Assembly (NCBI RefSeq): GCF_034676705.1
Contig: NZ_JAUCBS010000013.1
Location: 2,522,501-2,586,500, forward strand
Origin: Gemmobacter sp.
GTDB lineage: Bacteria; Pseudomonadota; Alphaproteobacteria; Rhodobacterales; Rhodobacteraceae
DNA: 64,000 nt
Direction: 5' to 3'
In this document: one piece after another, positions 51,463 through 59,663 of the stretch
Numbering within the stretch: the stretch's first letter is position 1
How the letters are laid out: every line of letters begins with the position of its first letter
The notes under the pieces: generated by a model
The model's input: the letters and a program-made list of their open reading frames with translations, nothing else
Databases searched by the model: none
What the model was told of the DNA's origin: nothing
Translations under genes and position numbers: made by a program

Positions 51463-52338
51463 ATGGTCGACATCGCCTTTGGACCAAAGCCCGATCCGCG
51501 CCCCGACCCCGCCAGCCCCGGCGCCGCCTATATGGACATGGTGCGGCGCCGGCGGATGTATGGCGGGATCCTGCTGGTGCTGTTCGTGGCGCTGATGGCA
51601 TCGGGCTTTCAGCTGACCGAAAGCCGCAACGCGGGCGGGTTCTGGCAGGGCATCCCCAAGGTTCTGGACTTTCCGTCCGAAGTGCTGGCCGAAGCCTGGG
51701 AAAAGCGCGCCAACCTGCCGGCGCTGTTCCGGGATCATGTGCCCGCGCTGGTGGAAACGCTGAACATCGCGGGTGTCGCCACCCTGCTGGGGGCGGTTGC
51801 AGGGATGGTGCTGGCGCTGCTGTCCACCCGCGGGCTTGCCCGCTGGCCGCGCCTGACCCCACTGTTCCGCCGCCTGATGGATGCCAGCCGGGCGATCCCG
51901 GAAATCGTCATCGCGCTGATGCTGATCTATATTCTGGGCGGCGGGCCGGTGCCTGCCGTGGCCGCCATCGCGCTGCATACCGCCGGGGCGCTTGGCAAGC
52001 TGTTCTCCGAAGTGGCCGAGAATGCCGACCTTGGGCCGGTCGAGGGGCTGTCCTCCACCGGGGCGACCTGGGGGCAGCAGATGTGGCTGGGCATCCTGCC
52101 GCAGGTGGCGCCGAACTGGCTGTCCTATGCGCTGATGCGGTTTGAAATCAACGTGCGCGCCAGTGCGATCCTGGGCTTTGTCGGATCGGGCGGCATCGGC
52201 TACGACCTCAAGATCGCCATGCAATGGGGCATGGGCCGCTATGACGAGGTGGTGGCGATTTTCCTGCTGCTGTTTCTGGCCATCGTCGCCATCGACCGGC
52301 TGTCCGACCACGCGCGCCACCGTCTGGTGAAAGGCTGA
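51463..52338 (+). CDS. phnE: Phosphonate ABC transporter permease, first PhnE
   Basis: 291 residues with six probable spans. RRRMYGGILLVLFVALMASG is the first span; LVETLNIAGVATLLGAVAGM, SRAIPEIVIALMLIYILGGG and ENADLGPVEGLSSTGATWGQ (the coupling EAA-like loop) are PhnE signatures; ILGFVGSGGIGYDLKIAMQW follows. It pairs with the longer PhnE that begins 5 bp after its stop; a heterodimer is likely. Confidence 0.93.
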   Translation: MVDIAFGPKPDPRPDPASPGAAYMDMVRRRRMYGGILLVLFVALMASGFQLTESRNAGGFWQGIPKVLDFPSEVLAEAWEKRANLPALFRDHVPALVETLNIAGVATLLGAVAGMVLALLSTRGLARWPRLTPLFRRLMDASRAIPEIVIALMLIYILGGGPVPAVAAIALHTAGALGKLFSEVAENADLGPVEGLSSTGATWGQQMWLGILPQVAPNWLSYALMRFEINVRASAILGFVGSGGIGYDLKIAMQWGMGRYDEVVAIFLLLFLAIVAIDRLSDHARHRLVKG

Positions 52339-52343
52339 TCCCG

Positions 52344-53669
52344 ATGACCGCTGCCGCCCCGTCGCCCCTGCTGGCCGAAACCGTCACCGCCCGCTTTGCC
52401 CGCCGCCGGATGCTGTCCTTTGCGGTGCCGGCCGCGATCCTGGCCTATCTGCTGTATGCCGCCGTCGCGTTCGACCTTGCCGGCCTTGCCGCCCGGGCGC
52501 GGATGGACAATGCCGCGATCCTGCTGGCCGATTTCTGGTCGCACAAGACCCATGTCACCCGCGACAACCGCAACGGCGCGCTGTCCGTGTCGATCGAGGG
52601 CGACAACAAGGCCGTCTACCCCGCCGACCGCCTGCCGGGCTGGATCACCACCAGCGGCACCACCACGACGGTGGATCTGGGCGGCGGCCATCTGGTCACC
52701 TATGACGACCGGGGCGCGCGCTATGCCGTGCCGGGCTATGGCACGGTGGACATCCGGCCCAATGGGGGCGAACTGACCCTGACCGCGCCGCAACCGCTGC
52801 CTGACTGGATCAACGCATCGGACACCCGCGTGACGGTGACGACCGATGCCGGCCGCCTGACCTATACCCGCGCCAAGGTCGAGGTGTTCCGCTATTTCCC
52901 CGGATGGGAGATGTTCTTCTTCACGCTCGACAGCCCGTTCCATTACATGGGCTGGGGCGAACTTGCCGCATCGGCGCTGTGGGGCGAACGGGTGCGGGCG
53001 GATCAGCCCAACGTCGTGGCCATGGCGCAGGATGTCTGGACCAACCGGGTCTGGCGGCATGGCGATGTGGCCTGGGCCATGTCGGAAACGGTGCTGATGG
53101 CGTTCCTGGGCACCTTTGGCGGGGCGCTGGTGGCATTGCCGCTGGGCTTTCTGGCGGCGCGCAACATGAACCCGCTGGGCCCGGTGCGCTTTGGCCTGCG
53201 GCGGGTGTTCGATTTCATCCGCGGGGTGGACGGGCTGATCTGGACCATCATCCTGGCCCGCGCCTTTGGCCCCGGCCCGATGACCGGCGCGCTGGCCATT
53301 CTGCTGACCGACACCGGCAGCTTTGGCAAGATGTTCTCCGAGGCCTTGGAAAACATCGACGAAAAGCAGGTCGAGGGCGTGCGGTCCACCGGGGCCAACA
53401 CCTTGCAGCGCGCGCGGTTCGGGGTGATCCCGCAGGTGATGCCCGTGCTGCTGAGCCAGGTGCTGTATTTCCTTGAATCCAACACGCGCGGTGCCACGGT
53501 GATCGGCGCCATCGTGGGCGGCGGCATCGGGCTGCTGCTGACGCAGGCCATCCAGACCCAGAAGGAATGGGAGGACGTGGCCTGGTACATGGTGCTGATC
53601 GTGCTGACCGTGATGGCGATGGACAGCCTGTCGGGCTGGCTGCGCCGCAAGCTGATCAAGGGGGAATGA
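52344..53669 (+). CDS. phnE: Phosphonate ABC transporter permease, second PhnE with extracytoplasmic domain
   Basis: 441 residues, about 150 longer than the first PhnE. After a first span (FAVPAAILAYLLYAAVAFDL) there is a hydrophilic ~150-residue region (YPADRLPGWITTSGTTTTVD, YDDRGARYAVPGYGTVDIRP, TRAKVEVFRYFPGWEMFFFT) rich in strands, predicted outside the membrane. The permease core follows: SETVLMAFLGTFGGALVALP, IRGVDGLIWTIILARAFGPG, ENIDEKQVEGVRSTGANTLQ. Two unequal PhnE genes are common in Rhodobacterales and rhizobia. Confidence 0.92.
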   Translation: MTAAAPSPLLAETVTARFARRRMLSFAVPAAILAYLLYAAVAFDLAGLAARARMDNAAILLADFWSHKTHVTRDNRNGALSVSIEGDNKAVYPADRLPGWITTSGTTTTVDLGGGHLVTYDDRGARYAVPGYGTVDIRPNGGELTLTAPQPLPDWINASDTRVTVTTDAGRLTYTRAKVEVFRYFPGWEMFFFTLDSPFHYMGWGELAASALWGERVRADQPNVVAMAQDVWTNRVWRHGDVAWAMSETVLMAFLGTFGGALVALPLGFLAARNMNPLGPVRFGLRRVFDFIRGVDGLIWTIILARAFGPGPMTGALAILLTDTGSFGKMFSEALENIDEKQVEGVRSTGANTLQRARFGVIPQVMPVLLSQVLYFLESNTRGATVIGAIVGGGIGLLLTQAIQTQKEWEDVAWYMVLIVLTVMAMDSLSGWLRRKLIKGE

Positions 53670-53671
53670 CA

Positions 53672-54286
53672 ATGCCCGAGCTGTCCGCCACCGCCCCCCT
53701 GCTGCATCCCGGCGCGCAGGTGGTGAACACCACCTTCGGCGCCTGGTGCGAGGTGGGCGAGGGCGCCCGCCTGCGCAACTGCGACTTTGGCGATTATGCC
53801 TATTGCGACCGGCTGGCCGATATTTCCAACACCAGCGTGGGCAAATTTTCCAACATCGCGGCGATGACGCGGATCGGCCCGACCGACCACCCCTGGCGCA
53901 ACGCGGCGCAGCACCATTTCCTGTATCGCTCCAGCTATTACTGGGACGATGTGGCGGATGACGCCGATTTCTTTGCCGCCCGCGCGGCGCGGCGCAGCGT
54001 GCTGGGGCCGGATTGCTGGGTCGGGCATGGCGCGATCATCAAGCCCGAGGTGACGGTGGGCATGGGCGCCATCGTGGCCGCCGGGGCTGTGGTCACGCGC
54101 GACGTGCCGCCCTTTGTCATCGTGGCCGGCTGCCCGGCGGTGCCGATCCGTGGCCGGTTCCCCCCCGAGGTGGCCCAGGCGCTGGCCGGTCTGGCCTGGT
54201 GGGACTGGGACCACGACCGCCTGCGCACCGCCCTGCCGGATTTCCGCCGGCTGGGCGCCGAGGCATTTGTGGCGAAATACGCCTGA
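53672..54286 (+). CDS. Phosphonate-cluster hexapeptide-repeat transferase
   Basis: 204 residues with left-handed beta-helix hexapeptide repeats (ARLRNCDFGDYAYCDRLADI, then HGAIIKPEVTVGMGAIVAAG) and a loop with conserved aromatic residues. It matches the acetyltransferase-like family (TIGR03308) found in C-P lyase clusters. It may acylate aminoalkylphosphonates or act like PhnO, but that is inference. I use the ATG at 53672, seven bases after GGGG; the ATG at 53666 overlaps the phnE stop. Confidence 0.85.
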   Translation: MPELSATAPLLHPGAQVVNTTFGAWCEVGEGARLRNCDFGDYAYCDRLADISNTSVGKFSNIAAMTRIGPTDHPWRNAAQHHFLYRSSYYWDDVADDADFFAARAARRSVLGPDCWVGHGAIIKPEVTVGMGAIVAAGAVVTRDVPPFVIVAGCPAVPIRGRFPPEVAQALAGLAWWDWDHDRLRTALPDFRRLGAEAFVAKYA

Positions 54287-54304
54287 GGCGGGCGGGGCAC
54301 CAAA

Positions 54305-54391
54305 GGGGGCCCTGCCCCCATGGCGGCGGCGCACCTCTGGCCGGCGTGGGGCTGCCCCCCGGGGTATTTTCGGCAAGATGATGGGGCGCCG
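54305..54391 (+). repeat. Modular hairpin/TATTT dispersed element, copy 7
   Basis: Hairpin GGGGGC-CCT-GCCCCC (54305-54319), a GC-rich middle part without a clean stem, then CCCCCCGGGGTATTTTCGGC and AAGATGATGGGGCGCC, ending at the base before the phnF stop. It lies between convergent genes. The 3' part is nearly the same as copy 3. Confidence 0.7.
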
Positions 54392-55111
54392 TCAGCCTGC
54401 TGACTCGGGTGCCACGGTCAATGTCACCCGGTCGCCGGCGAACCAGGTGGTGCCATATTCCACCGGCCGCCCCGCGGCATCGACATTGACCGCGACCGAC
54501 CGCAGGACCGGCGCGCTGTCGGGCAGTTCCAGCGCCAGCGCCATCATCGGCGGCGCCAGCTTGGCCGTAAGCCGGGTTTGTGCGCGGGTATAGTCGGACA
54601 GGCCACAGGCGGCCAAGGCGGCGGTCACCGACTGTTCGGCCGCCATATGGACCAGCAGATCGGGAAAGCGGCCGGCATCGAACACCGAGCGGAAGGTGGC
54701 CAGCGGCTGGCCATCCACCAGCGACACCCCTTCGACGACATGGACCGGCGCGCCGGGGGGCAGGTGCAGGGCCTCGGCCTCTTTGCCATCGGCGGCGCGG
54801 GTTTCCAGCAGGGTCAGGCGGCGCGAGGGCGTGCGGCCGCTGTCGGTGACGTTCTGGTGAAAGCGCACGCGGCGGCCCAGCGGGTAATCGGTGGGCCGGC
54901 TGGTGACGAACACCCCCGCGCCGCGCCGCGTGCGCACCGTTCCGGCCTGCACCAGCGCCGACAGGGCATGGCGCACCGTATGGCGGTTGACGCCGAAGCG
55001 GGCGGCAAGCTCTGCCTCGGTGGGCAGGCGGTCGCCGGGGCGATAGTGGCCACGGGCGATTTCGGCCGAAAGCGTATCGGCGATGGAGGTCCAGATCGGG
55101 GCGCGGGCCAT
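54392..55111 (-). CDS. phnF: Phosphonate metabolism transcriptional regulator PhnF (GntR family)
   Basis: 239 residues. GntR winged helix: IWTSIADTLSAEIARGHYRP, then GDRLPTEAELAARFGVNRHT VRHALSAL. C-terminal UTRA/HutC effector domain about 85-235 (GAPVHVVEGVSLVDGQPLAT). Probable repressor of the phnG-M operon, from which it is divergent with 111 bp between starts; a perfect 11-bp inverted repeat in that gap is its likely operator. Confidence 0.93.
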   Translation of the reverse strand: MARAPIWTSIADTLSAEIARGHYRPGDRLPTEAELAARFGVNRHTVRHALSALVQAGTVRTRRGAGVFVTSRPTDYPLGRRVRFHQNVTDSGRTPSRRLTLLETRAADGKEAEALHLPPGAPVHVVEGVSLVDGQPLATFRSVFDAGRFPDLLVHMAAEQSVTAALAACGLSDYTRAQTRLTAKLAPPMMALALELPDSAPVLRSVAVNVDAAGRPVEYGTTWFAGDRVTLTVAPESAG

Positions 55112-55168
55112 GCTGTCACCAAAGTTTCACCAAACGGGGGGTTGAGGTAGCGGGCCCCGCGGCGTAAT

Positions 55169-55202
55169 GATTTGTCTAGTTGTATAGTATGCTAGACAAA
55201 TC
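55169..55202. promoter_or_regulatory. Probable PhnF operator in the phnF-phnG divergent region
   Basis: GATTTGTCTAG (55169-55179) and its exact complement CTAGACAAATC (55192-55202) flank a 12-base AT-rich spacer TTGTATAGTATG. The inner part contains GTATAGTAT, similar to the GT-N-TA-N-AC core bound by HutC-type GntR proteins. It is the only AT-rich segment in the gap and probably overlaps both promoters. Confidence 0.65.
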
Positions 55203-55222
55203 CGCAAGCTGTCGAGGCCGGA

Positions 55223-55669
55223 ATGTCCTACCCTTCTGAACTTCCTTTGCGCCGTGACTGGATGGCGGCGCTGGCCAAGGCGCCGCCGGCGCGGCTGGCC
55301 GACCTGATGCCCGATCTGCCCCGGCACCAGCTGCTGCGCGCGCCCGAGGTCGGCGCCGTCATGCTGCAAGGCCGCACCGGCGGCACCGGCGCCCCGTTCA
55401 ATCTGGGCGAGATGACGGTGGCGCGCTGTTCGGTGCAGCTGCCGTGCGGCACCGTGGGCCATGCCTGCGTGCAGGGCCGCGACCTGGACCACGCCCGCCG
55501 CGCCGCGCTGGCCGATGCGCTGATGCAGACCGATGCGGCGCCAGGTGTTGCGGCCGCCGTGCTGGTGCCCTTGCAGGCCGAGGCGGCAGCGGCGCGCAGC
55601 GCCCGTGCGGCCAAGGCAGCCGGGACGCGGGTTGAATTCTTTACCATGGTGCGGGGGGAAGACGCATGA
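55223..55669 (+). CDS. phnG: Phosphonate C-P lyase core subunit PhnG
   Basis: 148 residues, standard. RRDWMAALAKAPPARLADLM, GAVMLQGRTGGTGAPFNLGE and MTVARCSVQLPCGTVGHACV are PhnG signatures. PhnG, H, I and J form the core complex that transfers ribose triphosphate from ATP to the phosphonate. It opens the lyase operon and overlaps phnH by 4 bp. Confidence 0.95.
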   Translation: MSYPSELPLRRDWMAALAKAPPARLADLMPDLPRHQLLRAPEVGAVMLQGRTGGTGAPFNLGEMTVARCSVQLPCGTVGHACVQGRDLDHARRAALADALMQTDAAPGVAAAVLVPLQAEAAAARSARAAKAAGTRVEFFTMVRGEDA

Positions 55670-56232
55670 CCGCCATTCTGACCGGCGGTTTCGCCGACCC
55701 TGCCGTGCAATCGGCCCAAGCCTTTCGCGCGCTGCTGGAGGCGATGGCGCGGCCCGGGCGGATCCATGCCGTTGCCGGGGCGGCGCCCCCTGCGCCCTTG
55801 TCGGTGGCGGCGGGGGTTGCGCTGCTGACCCTGACCGACAGCACGACGCCGGTCTATCTGGCGGGTGCGGCGGATTGCGACGGCCTGCGCGGCTGGATCG
55901 CCTTTCATACCGGGGCGCCCTTGGTGGGGGCGGGCCTTGCGCAATTCGCGGTCGGCACCTGGGCCGATCTGCTGCCGGTGACGCGGTTCCGCATCGGGGA
56001 ACCCGCCTGGCCCGACCGTTCGGCCACGCTGATCGTGGAAACCGACCGGCTGGAGCCGCAGGGCGCCCGGCTGACCGGCCCGGGGATTGCAACCGAGGCC
56101 CGGCTGACCCTGCCCGAAACCGCGGCCTTTCAGGCCAACCGTGCGCTGTTCCCGCTGGGCTTTGACGTGATCCTGACCTGTGGCGACCGGCTGGCCGCCC
56201 TGCCCCGCAGCACCCGCGTGGAGGATATCTGA
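55666..56232 (+). CDS. phnH: Phosphonate C-P lyase core subunit PhnH
   Basis: 188 residues. GGFADPAVQSAQAFRALLEA then MARPGRIHAV is the diagnostic PhnH start; LTLTDSTTPVYLAG and GIATEARLTLPE... FQANRALFPLGFDVILTC complete it. ATGA overlap with phnG upstream and one-base overlap (TGATG) with phnI downstream. Confidence 0.95.
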   Translation: MTAILTGGFADPAVQSAQAFRALLEAMARPGRIHAVAGAAPPAPLSVAAGVALLTLTDSTTPVYLAGAADCDGLRGWIAFHTGAPLVGAGLAQFAVGTWADLLPVTRFRIGEPAWPDRSATLIVETDRLEPQGARLTGPGIATEARLTLPETAAFQANRALFPLGFDVILTCGDRLAALPRSTRVEDI

Positions 56233-57416
56233 TGTATGTTGCCGTCAAAGGGGGCGAACGCGCCATCGACGCCGCCCATGGCTGGCTGGCCGAGGAGCGG
56301 CGGGGCAACCCTGCGGTGCCCGAGCTGTCGGTGGCCCAGATCCGCGAACAGATGACGCTGGCCGTGAACCGGGTGATGGCCGAAGGGTCGCTCTATGACC
56401 CTGATCTGGCCGCGCTGGCGATCAAGCAGGCGCGGGGCGACCTGATCGAGGCGGTGTTCCTGATCCGCGCCTATCGCACCACGCTGCCGCGCCTTGGCGC
56501 CTCGTGCCCGATGGAGACGGCGGCGATGGCGGTGGACCGGCGGGTTTCGGCCACGTTCAAGGACTTGCCCGGCGGGCAGGTGCTGGGGCCGACCTTCGAC
56601 TATACCCACCGGCTGCTGGATTTCGCGCTGATGGCAGAGGGGGCGGGCGGGGCGCCCCCCTCCCCCATCCCCTCCCCACAAGGGGGAGGGGAGGCGCATT
56701 GCGGGACGACGGGTGCGACGATGGCGGGCCAGGTGCCTCCCTCCCCCCTTGTGGGGGAGGGAGGGGGTGGGGGGGCCTTGGCGCCCGTTCCCCATGTCAC
56801 CGGCCTTCTGGACCGCGACGGGCTGATCGAACCCGCCCTGCCCGACGATACGCCCCCCCGCGACCTGACGCGCGAGCCGCTGGAACTGCCGGCCAGCCGG
56901 GCGCTGCGGTTGCAGGCGCTGGCGCGGGCGGACGAGGGGTTCACCCTGTCGCTGGCCTATTCCACCCAGCGCGGCTATGGCCGCACCCATGCCTTTGTCG
57001 GCGAACTGCGTATCGGCCGCGTGCCGGTGCTGGTCGAACTGCCCGAACTGGGCTTTGCCGTGGAGATCGGCGAAGTCGAGCTGACCGAATGCGAGACGGT
57101 CAACCAGTTCAAGGGATCGAAGACCGAGCCGCCGCAGTTCACCCGGGGCTATGGCCTTGTGATGGGCCAGTCGGAACGCAAGGCGATTTCCATGAGCCTG
57201 GTGGACCGCGCCCTGCGCTGGCAGGAACTGGGCGAGGATTTCACCGGCGCCCCGGCGCAGGACGAGGAATTCGTGCTGTCGCATTGCGACAACATCCAGG
57301 CGACCGGGTTTCTCGAACATATCAAGCTGCCGCATTACGTGGATTTCCAGGCCGAACTGGAACTGGTCCGGCGGTTGCGGCGCGAGGCGATGGCGGTGCG
57401 GGAGGCTGCGGAATGA
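56232..57416 (+). CDS. phnI: Phosphonate C-P lyase core subunit PhnI, enlarged by an in-frame repeat insertion
   Basis: Nucleosidase subunit that starts C-P lyase chemistry on ATP. Family blocks: MYVAVKGGERAIDAAHGWLA, IKQARGDLIEAVFLIRAYRT, RISATFKDLPGGQ-type RRVSATFKDLPGGQVLGPTF, CETVNQFKGSKTEPPQFTRG, and LPHYVDFQAELELVRRLRRE. At 394 residues it is about 40 longer than usual. The surplus (GAPPSPIPSPQGGGEAHCGT then PPSPLVGEGGGGGALAP) is encoded by two facing copies of an alphaproteobacterial palindrome. The frame stays open, so the protein is probably made with a Gly/Pro-rich loop. Confidence 0.94.
   Translation: MYVAVKGGERAIDAAHGWLAEERRGNPAVPELSVAQIREQMTLAVNRVMAEGSLYDPDLAALAIKQARGDLIEAVFLIRAYRTTLPRLGASCPMETAAMAVDRRVSATFKDLPGGQVLGPTFDYTHRLLDFALMAEGAGGAPPSPIPSPQGGGEAHCGTTGATMAGQVPPSPLVGEGGGGGALAPVPHVTGLLDRDGLIEPALPDDTPPRDLTREPLELPASRALRLQALARADEGFTLSLAYSTQRGYGRTHAFVGELRIGRVPVLVELPELGFAVEIGEVELTECETVNQFKGSKTEPPQFTRGYGLVMGQSERKAISMSLVDRALRWQELGEDFTGAPAQDEEFVLSHCDNIQATGFLEHIKLPHYVDFQAELELVRRLRREAMAVREAAE
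56655..56775. repeat. Inverted pair of CCCTCCCCC palindromes inside phnI
   Basis: Left copy (56655-56694) lies in reverse orientation, right copy (56736-56775) forward, with 41 bases between. Both have the core CCTCCCC...CTTGT...GGGGAGG. The right copy matches the intergenic copy after glnA (29484-29522) almost throughout. The block has the low codon diversity of repeat sequence and is translated in frame. Confidence 0.8.
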
Positions 57417-58006
57417 ACATCGTCTTCGATATCGGCAACGTGCTGATCCGCTGGGATGCCCACCGCGCCTTTCTGCCGGTGCTGGGCACCCGGGGCACGG
57501 TGGACCCGTTTCTGTCGCGCATCGGGTTTTCGGCGCTGAACCTGCGGGCGGATGCGGGGGAAACCTTTGCCGATCTGGCGGCCGAGATTGCCGACCCGGA
57601 CGACCGCGCGCTGTTCGAAAGCTATCTGCCGAACTACGCGCAGACCCTCCCCGAGGCGATCGAGGGCACATGGGCGCTGCTGGACCGGCTGCGCGCACGC
57701 GGCCATGCGATCCATGCCATCACCAACTGGTCGGCGGAAACCTGGCCCGTGGGCCTGGCCACCCATCCCCGGCTGGCGACGGCCTTTGACGTGACCGTGG
57801 TGTCCGGCATCGAACGGGTGCTGAAACCCGAGCCGCGCATCTTTGCCCTGCTGTGCGGGCGGGCCGGGGTGGCGCCGGGGGACTGCCTGTTCATCGACGA
57901 CAGCGACAGGAACGTAGAGGGCGCCCGCGCCTTTGGCATGGATGCCCTGCCTTTCACCACATCGGCCGCGCTGGACCATGCGCTGGCCGCCCGGAGGCTG
58001 CTGTGA
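57413..58006 (+). CDS. HAD-family hydrolase inserted in the C-P lyase operon
   Basis: 197 residues with the four HAD motifs: MNIVFDIGNVLIRWD (motif I, nucleophile aspartate; the general-acid aspartate is replaced by glycine/asparagine in FDIGNVL), HAITNWSAETWP (motif II), VLKPEPRIFALL (motif III lysine) and CLFIDDSDRNVEGARAFG (motif IV). FDIGNVLIRWD is common in the HAD-IA class that includes haloacid dehalogenases and phosphatases. It overlaps phnI and phnJ by 4 bp each, so it is translated with the lyase core. A phosphatase role on a pathway intermediate is inferred. Confidence 0.85.
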   Translation: MNIVFDIGNVLIRWDAHRAFLPVLGTRGTVDPFLSRIGFSALNLRADAGETFADLAAEIADPDDRALFESYLPNYAQTLPEAIEGTWALLDRLRARGHAIHAITNWSAETWPVGLATHPRLATAFDVTVVSGIERVLKPEPRIFALLCGRAGVAPGDCLFIDDSDRNVEGARAFGMDALPFTTSAALDHALAARRLL

Positions 58007-58866
58007 GCCATTACAACTTCGCCTATCTGGATGAACAGACCAAGCGGATGATCCGCCGCGCGTTGCTCAAGGCGCTGGCGGTGCCGGGCTATCAGGTGCC
58101 GTTTGCCAGCCGCGAGATGCCGATGCCCTATGGCTGGGGCACCGGCGGCGTGCAGGTGACCGCCGCCTGCCTGACGCCCGACGACCGGCTGAAGGTGATC
58201 GACCAGGGCGCCGACGATACGACCAATGCCGTGTCGATCCGCCGGTTCTTTCAGCGCACCGCCGGGGTGGCCGTGACCGAGGCGACAGCCGAGGCCACCG
58301 TGATCCAGACCCGGCACCGCATCCCGGAACAGCCGCTGACCGAAGGGCAGATCCTTGTCTATCAGGTGCCGATCCCGGAACCGCTGCGCTTTCTGGAACC
58401 GCGCGAGACCGAGACCCGCAAGATGCACGAGCTGGAAGAGTACGGCCTGATGCATGTGAAGCTGTACGAGGACATCGCCCGGCATGGCGAGATTGCCACG
58501 AGCTATGCCTATCCGGTGAAGGTGGAAGGGCGCTACGTCATGGACCCCTCGCCCATCCCCAAGTTCGACAACCCGAAACTGGCCGGCAACCCGGCGATCC
58601 AGCTGTTCGGCGCCGGGCGCGAGGCGCGGATCTATGCCGTGCCGCCCTATACCCGGGTCGTGAGCCTGGATTTCGAGGATCACCCCTTTGTCGCCTCCAG
58701 GGCCGATCATGCCTGCGACCTGTGCGGATCGGCCAGCAGCTATCTGGACGAGGTGATCACCGACGACCGGGGCAGCCGGATGTTCGTCTGTTCCGACACC
58801 GATTACTGCGCCACCCGCCGGGCCGATGGCCACCGGGGGCGCCTGTCGCCCGAGGGGCGCGCGTGA
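58003..58866 (+). CDS. phnJ: Alpha-D-ribose 1-methylphosphonate 5-phosphate C-P lyase PhnJ
   Basis: The radical-SAM-type enzyme that breaks the carbon-phosphorus bond. 287 residues: MSHYNFAYLDEQTKRMIRRA, PYGWGTGGVQVTAACLTPDD, then C-x2-C-x21-C-x5-C (CDLCGS ... FVCSDTDYC), the exact spacing of the PhnJ cluster and catalytic cysteines. The start is a GTG at 58003 overlapping the HAD stop (GTGA). A conserved glycine region for the glycyl/thiyl chemistry lies in YGWGTGG. Confidence 0.96.
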   Translation: MSHYNFAYLDEQTKRMIRRALLKALAVPGYQVPFASREMPMPYGWGTGGVQVTAACLTPDDRLKVIDQGADDTTNAVSIRRFFQRTAGVAVTEATAEATVIQTRHRIPEQPLTEGQILVYQVPIPEPLRFLEPRETETRKMHELEEYGLMHVKLYEDIARHGEIATSYAYPVKVEGRYVMDPSPIPKFDNPKLAGNPAIQLFGAGREARIYAVPPYTRVVSLDFEDHPFVASRADHACDLCGSASSYLDEVITDDRGSRMFVCSDTDYCATRRADGHRGRLSPEGRA

Positions 58867-59660
58867 TGGGGGCCGGGGAATTGGGTATTTTTGAAAAGGC
58901 AAAGCAGCAGCCGTTGCTTGCGGTTCACGGGCTGACCAAGCGCTACGGCGCGCGGATCGGCTGTGCGGAGGTGTCGTTCGACCTGTGGCCGGGCGAGGTG
59001 CTGGGGATCGTCGGCGAAAGCGGGTCGGGGAAATCGACGCTGCTGTCGTGCCTTGCCGGGCATCAGCGGCCCGATCTGGGGCGCATCCTGTATGATGGCG
59101 ACAACGTGCTGGACCTGTCCGAAGCGGCGCGGCGGCGCCTGTTGCGCGGCGACTGGGCCTATGTCCACCAGAACCCGCGCGACGGGTTGCGGATGGGCGT
59201 TTCGGCCGGCGGCAATGTGGGCGAACGCCTGATGGGCACCGGCGCGCGGCATTACGGCGCGATCCGCGACGCCGCGACCGACTGGCTGGGCCGGGTGGAG
59301 ATTGCCGCCGAACGCATCGACGACCGCCCCGGCGCCTTTTCCGGCGGCATGCAGCAACGCTTGCAGATTGCCCGCAATCTGGTGACCGGGCCGCGGCTGG
59401 TGTTCATGGATGAACCGACCGGGGGCCTGGATGTATCGGTGCAGGCGCGCCTGCTGGATCTGCTGCGCGGGCTGGTGCGCGACCTTGGCCTGTCGGTGGT
59501 GATCGTGACCCATGACCTGGCGGTGGTGCGGCTGCTGGCCGACCGGCTGATGGTGATGAAATCGGGCCGGGTGGTGGAAACCGGGCTGACCGACCAGGTG
59601 CTGGACGATCCGCAGCATGCCTATACGCAGCTGCTTGTATCCTCTGTCCTTCAGGTGTGA
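58866..59660 (+). CDS. phnK: Phosphonate C-P lyase system ATPase PhnK
   Basis: 264 residues. Walker A GIVGESGSGKSTLLSCLAG, signature FSGGMQQRLQIARNLVTGP, Walker B LVFMDEPTGGLD and H-loop IVTHDLAVVRLLADR. PhnK docks on the PhnGHIJ core. The first ~14 residues MGAGELGIFEKAKQ are encoded by a copy of the dispersed GGGTATTT...GAAAAGGCAAAG motif and do not look like PhnK; the conserved part begins at LLAVHGLTKRYG. One-base overlap with phnJ (TGATG) supports this start. Confidence 0.93.
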   Translation: MGAGELGIFEKAKQQPLLAVHGLTKRYGARIGCAEVSFDLWPGEVLGIVGESGSGKSTLLSCLAGHQRPDLGRILYDGDNVLDLSEAARRRLLRGDWAYVHQNPRDGLRMGVSAGGNVGERLMGTGARHYGAIRDAATDWLGRVEIAAERIDDRPGAFSGGMQQRLQIARNLVTGPRLVFMDEPTGGLDVSVQARLLDLLRGLVRDLGLSVVIVTHDLAVVRLLADRLMVMKSGRVVETGLTDQVLDDPQHAYTQLLVSSVLQV

Positions 59661-59663
59661 GAG

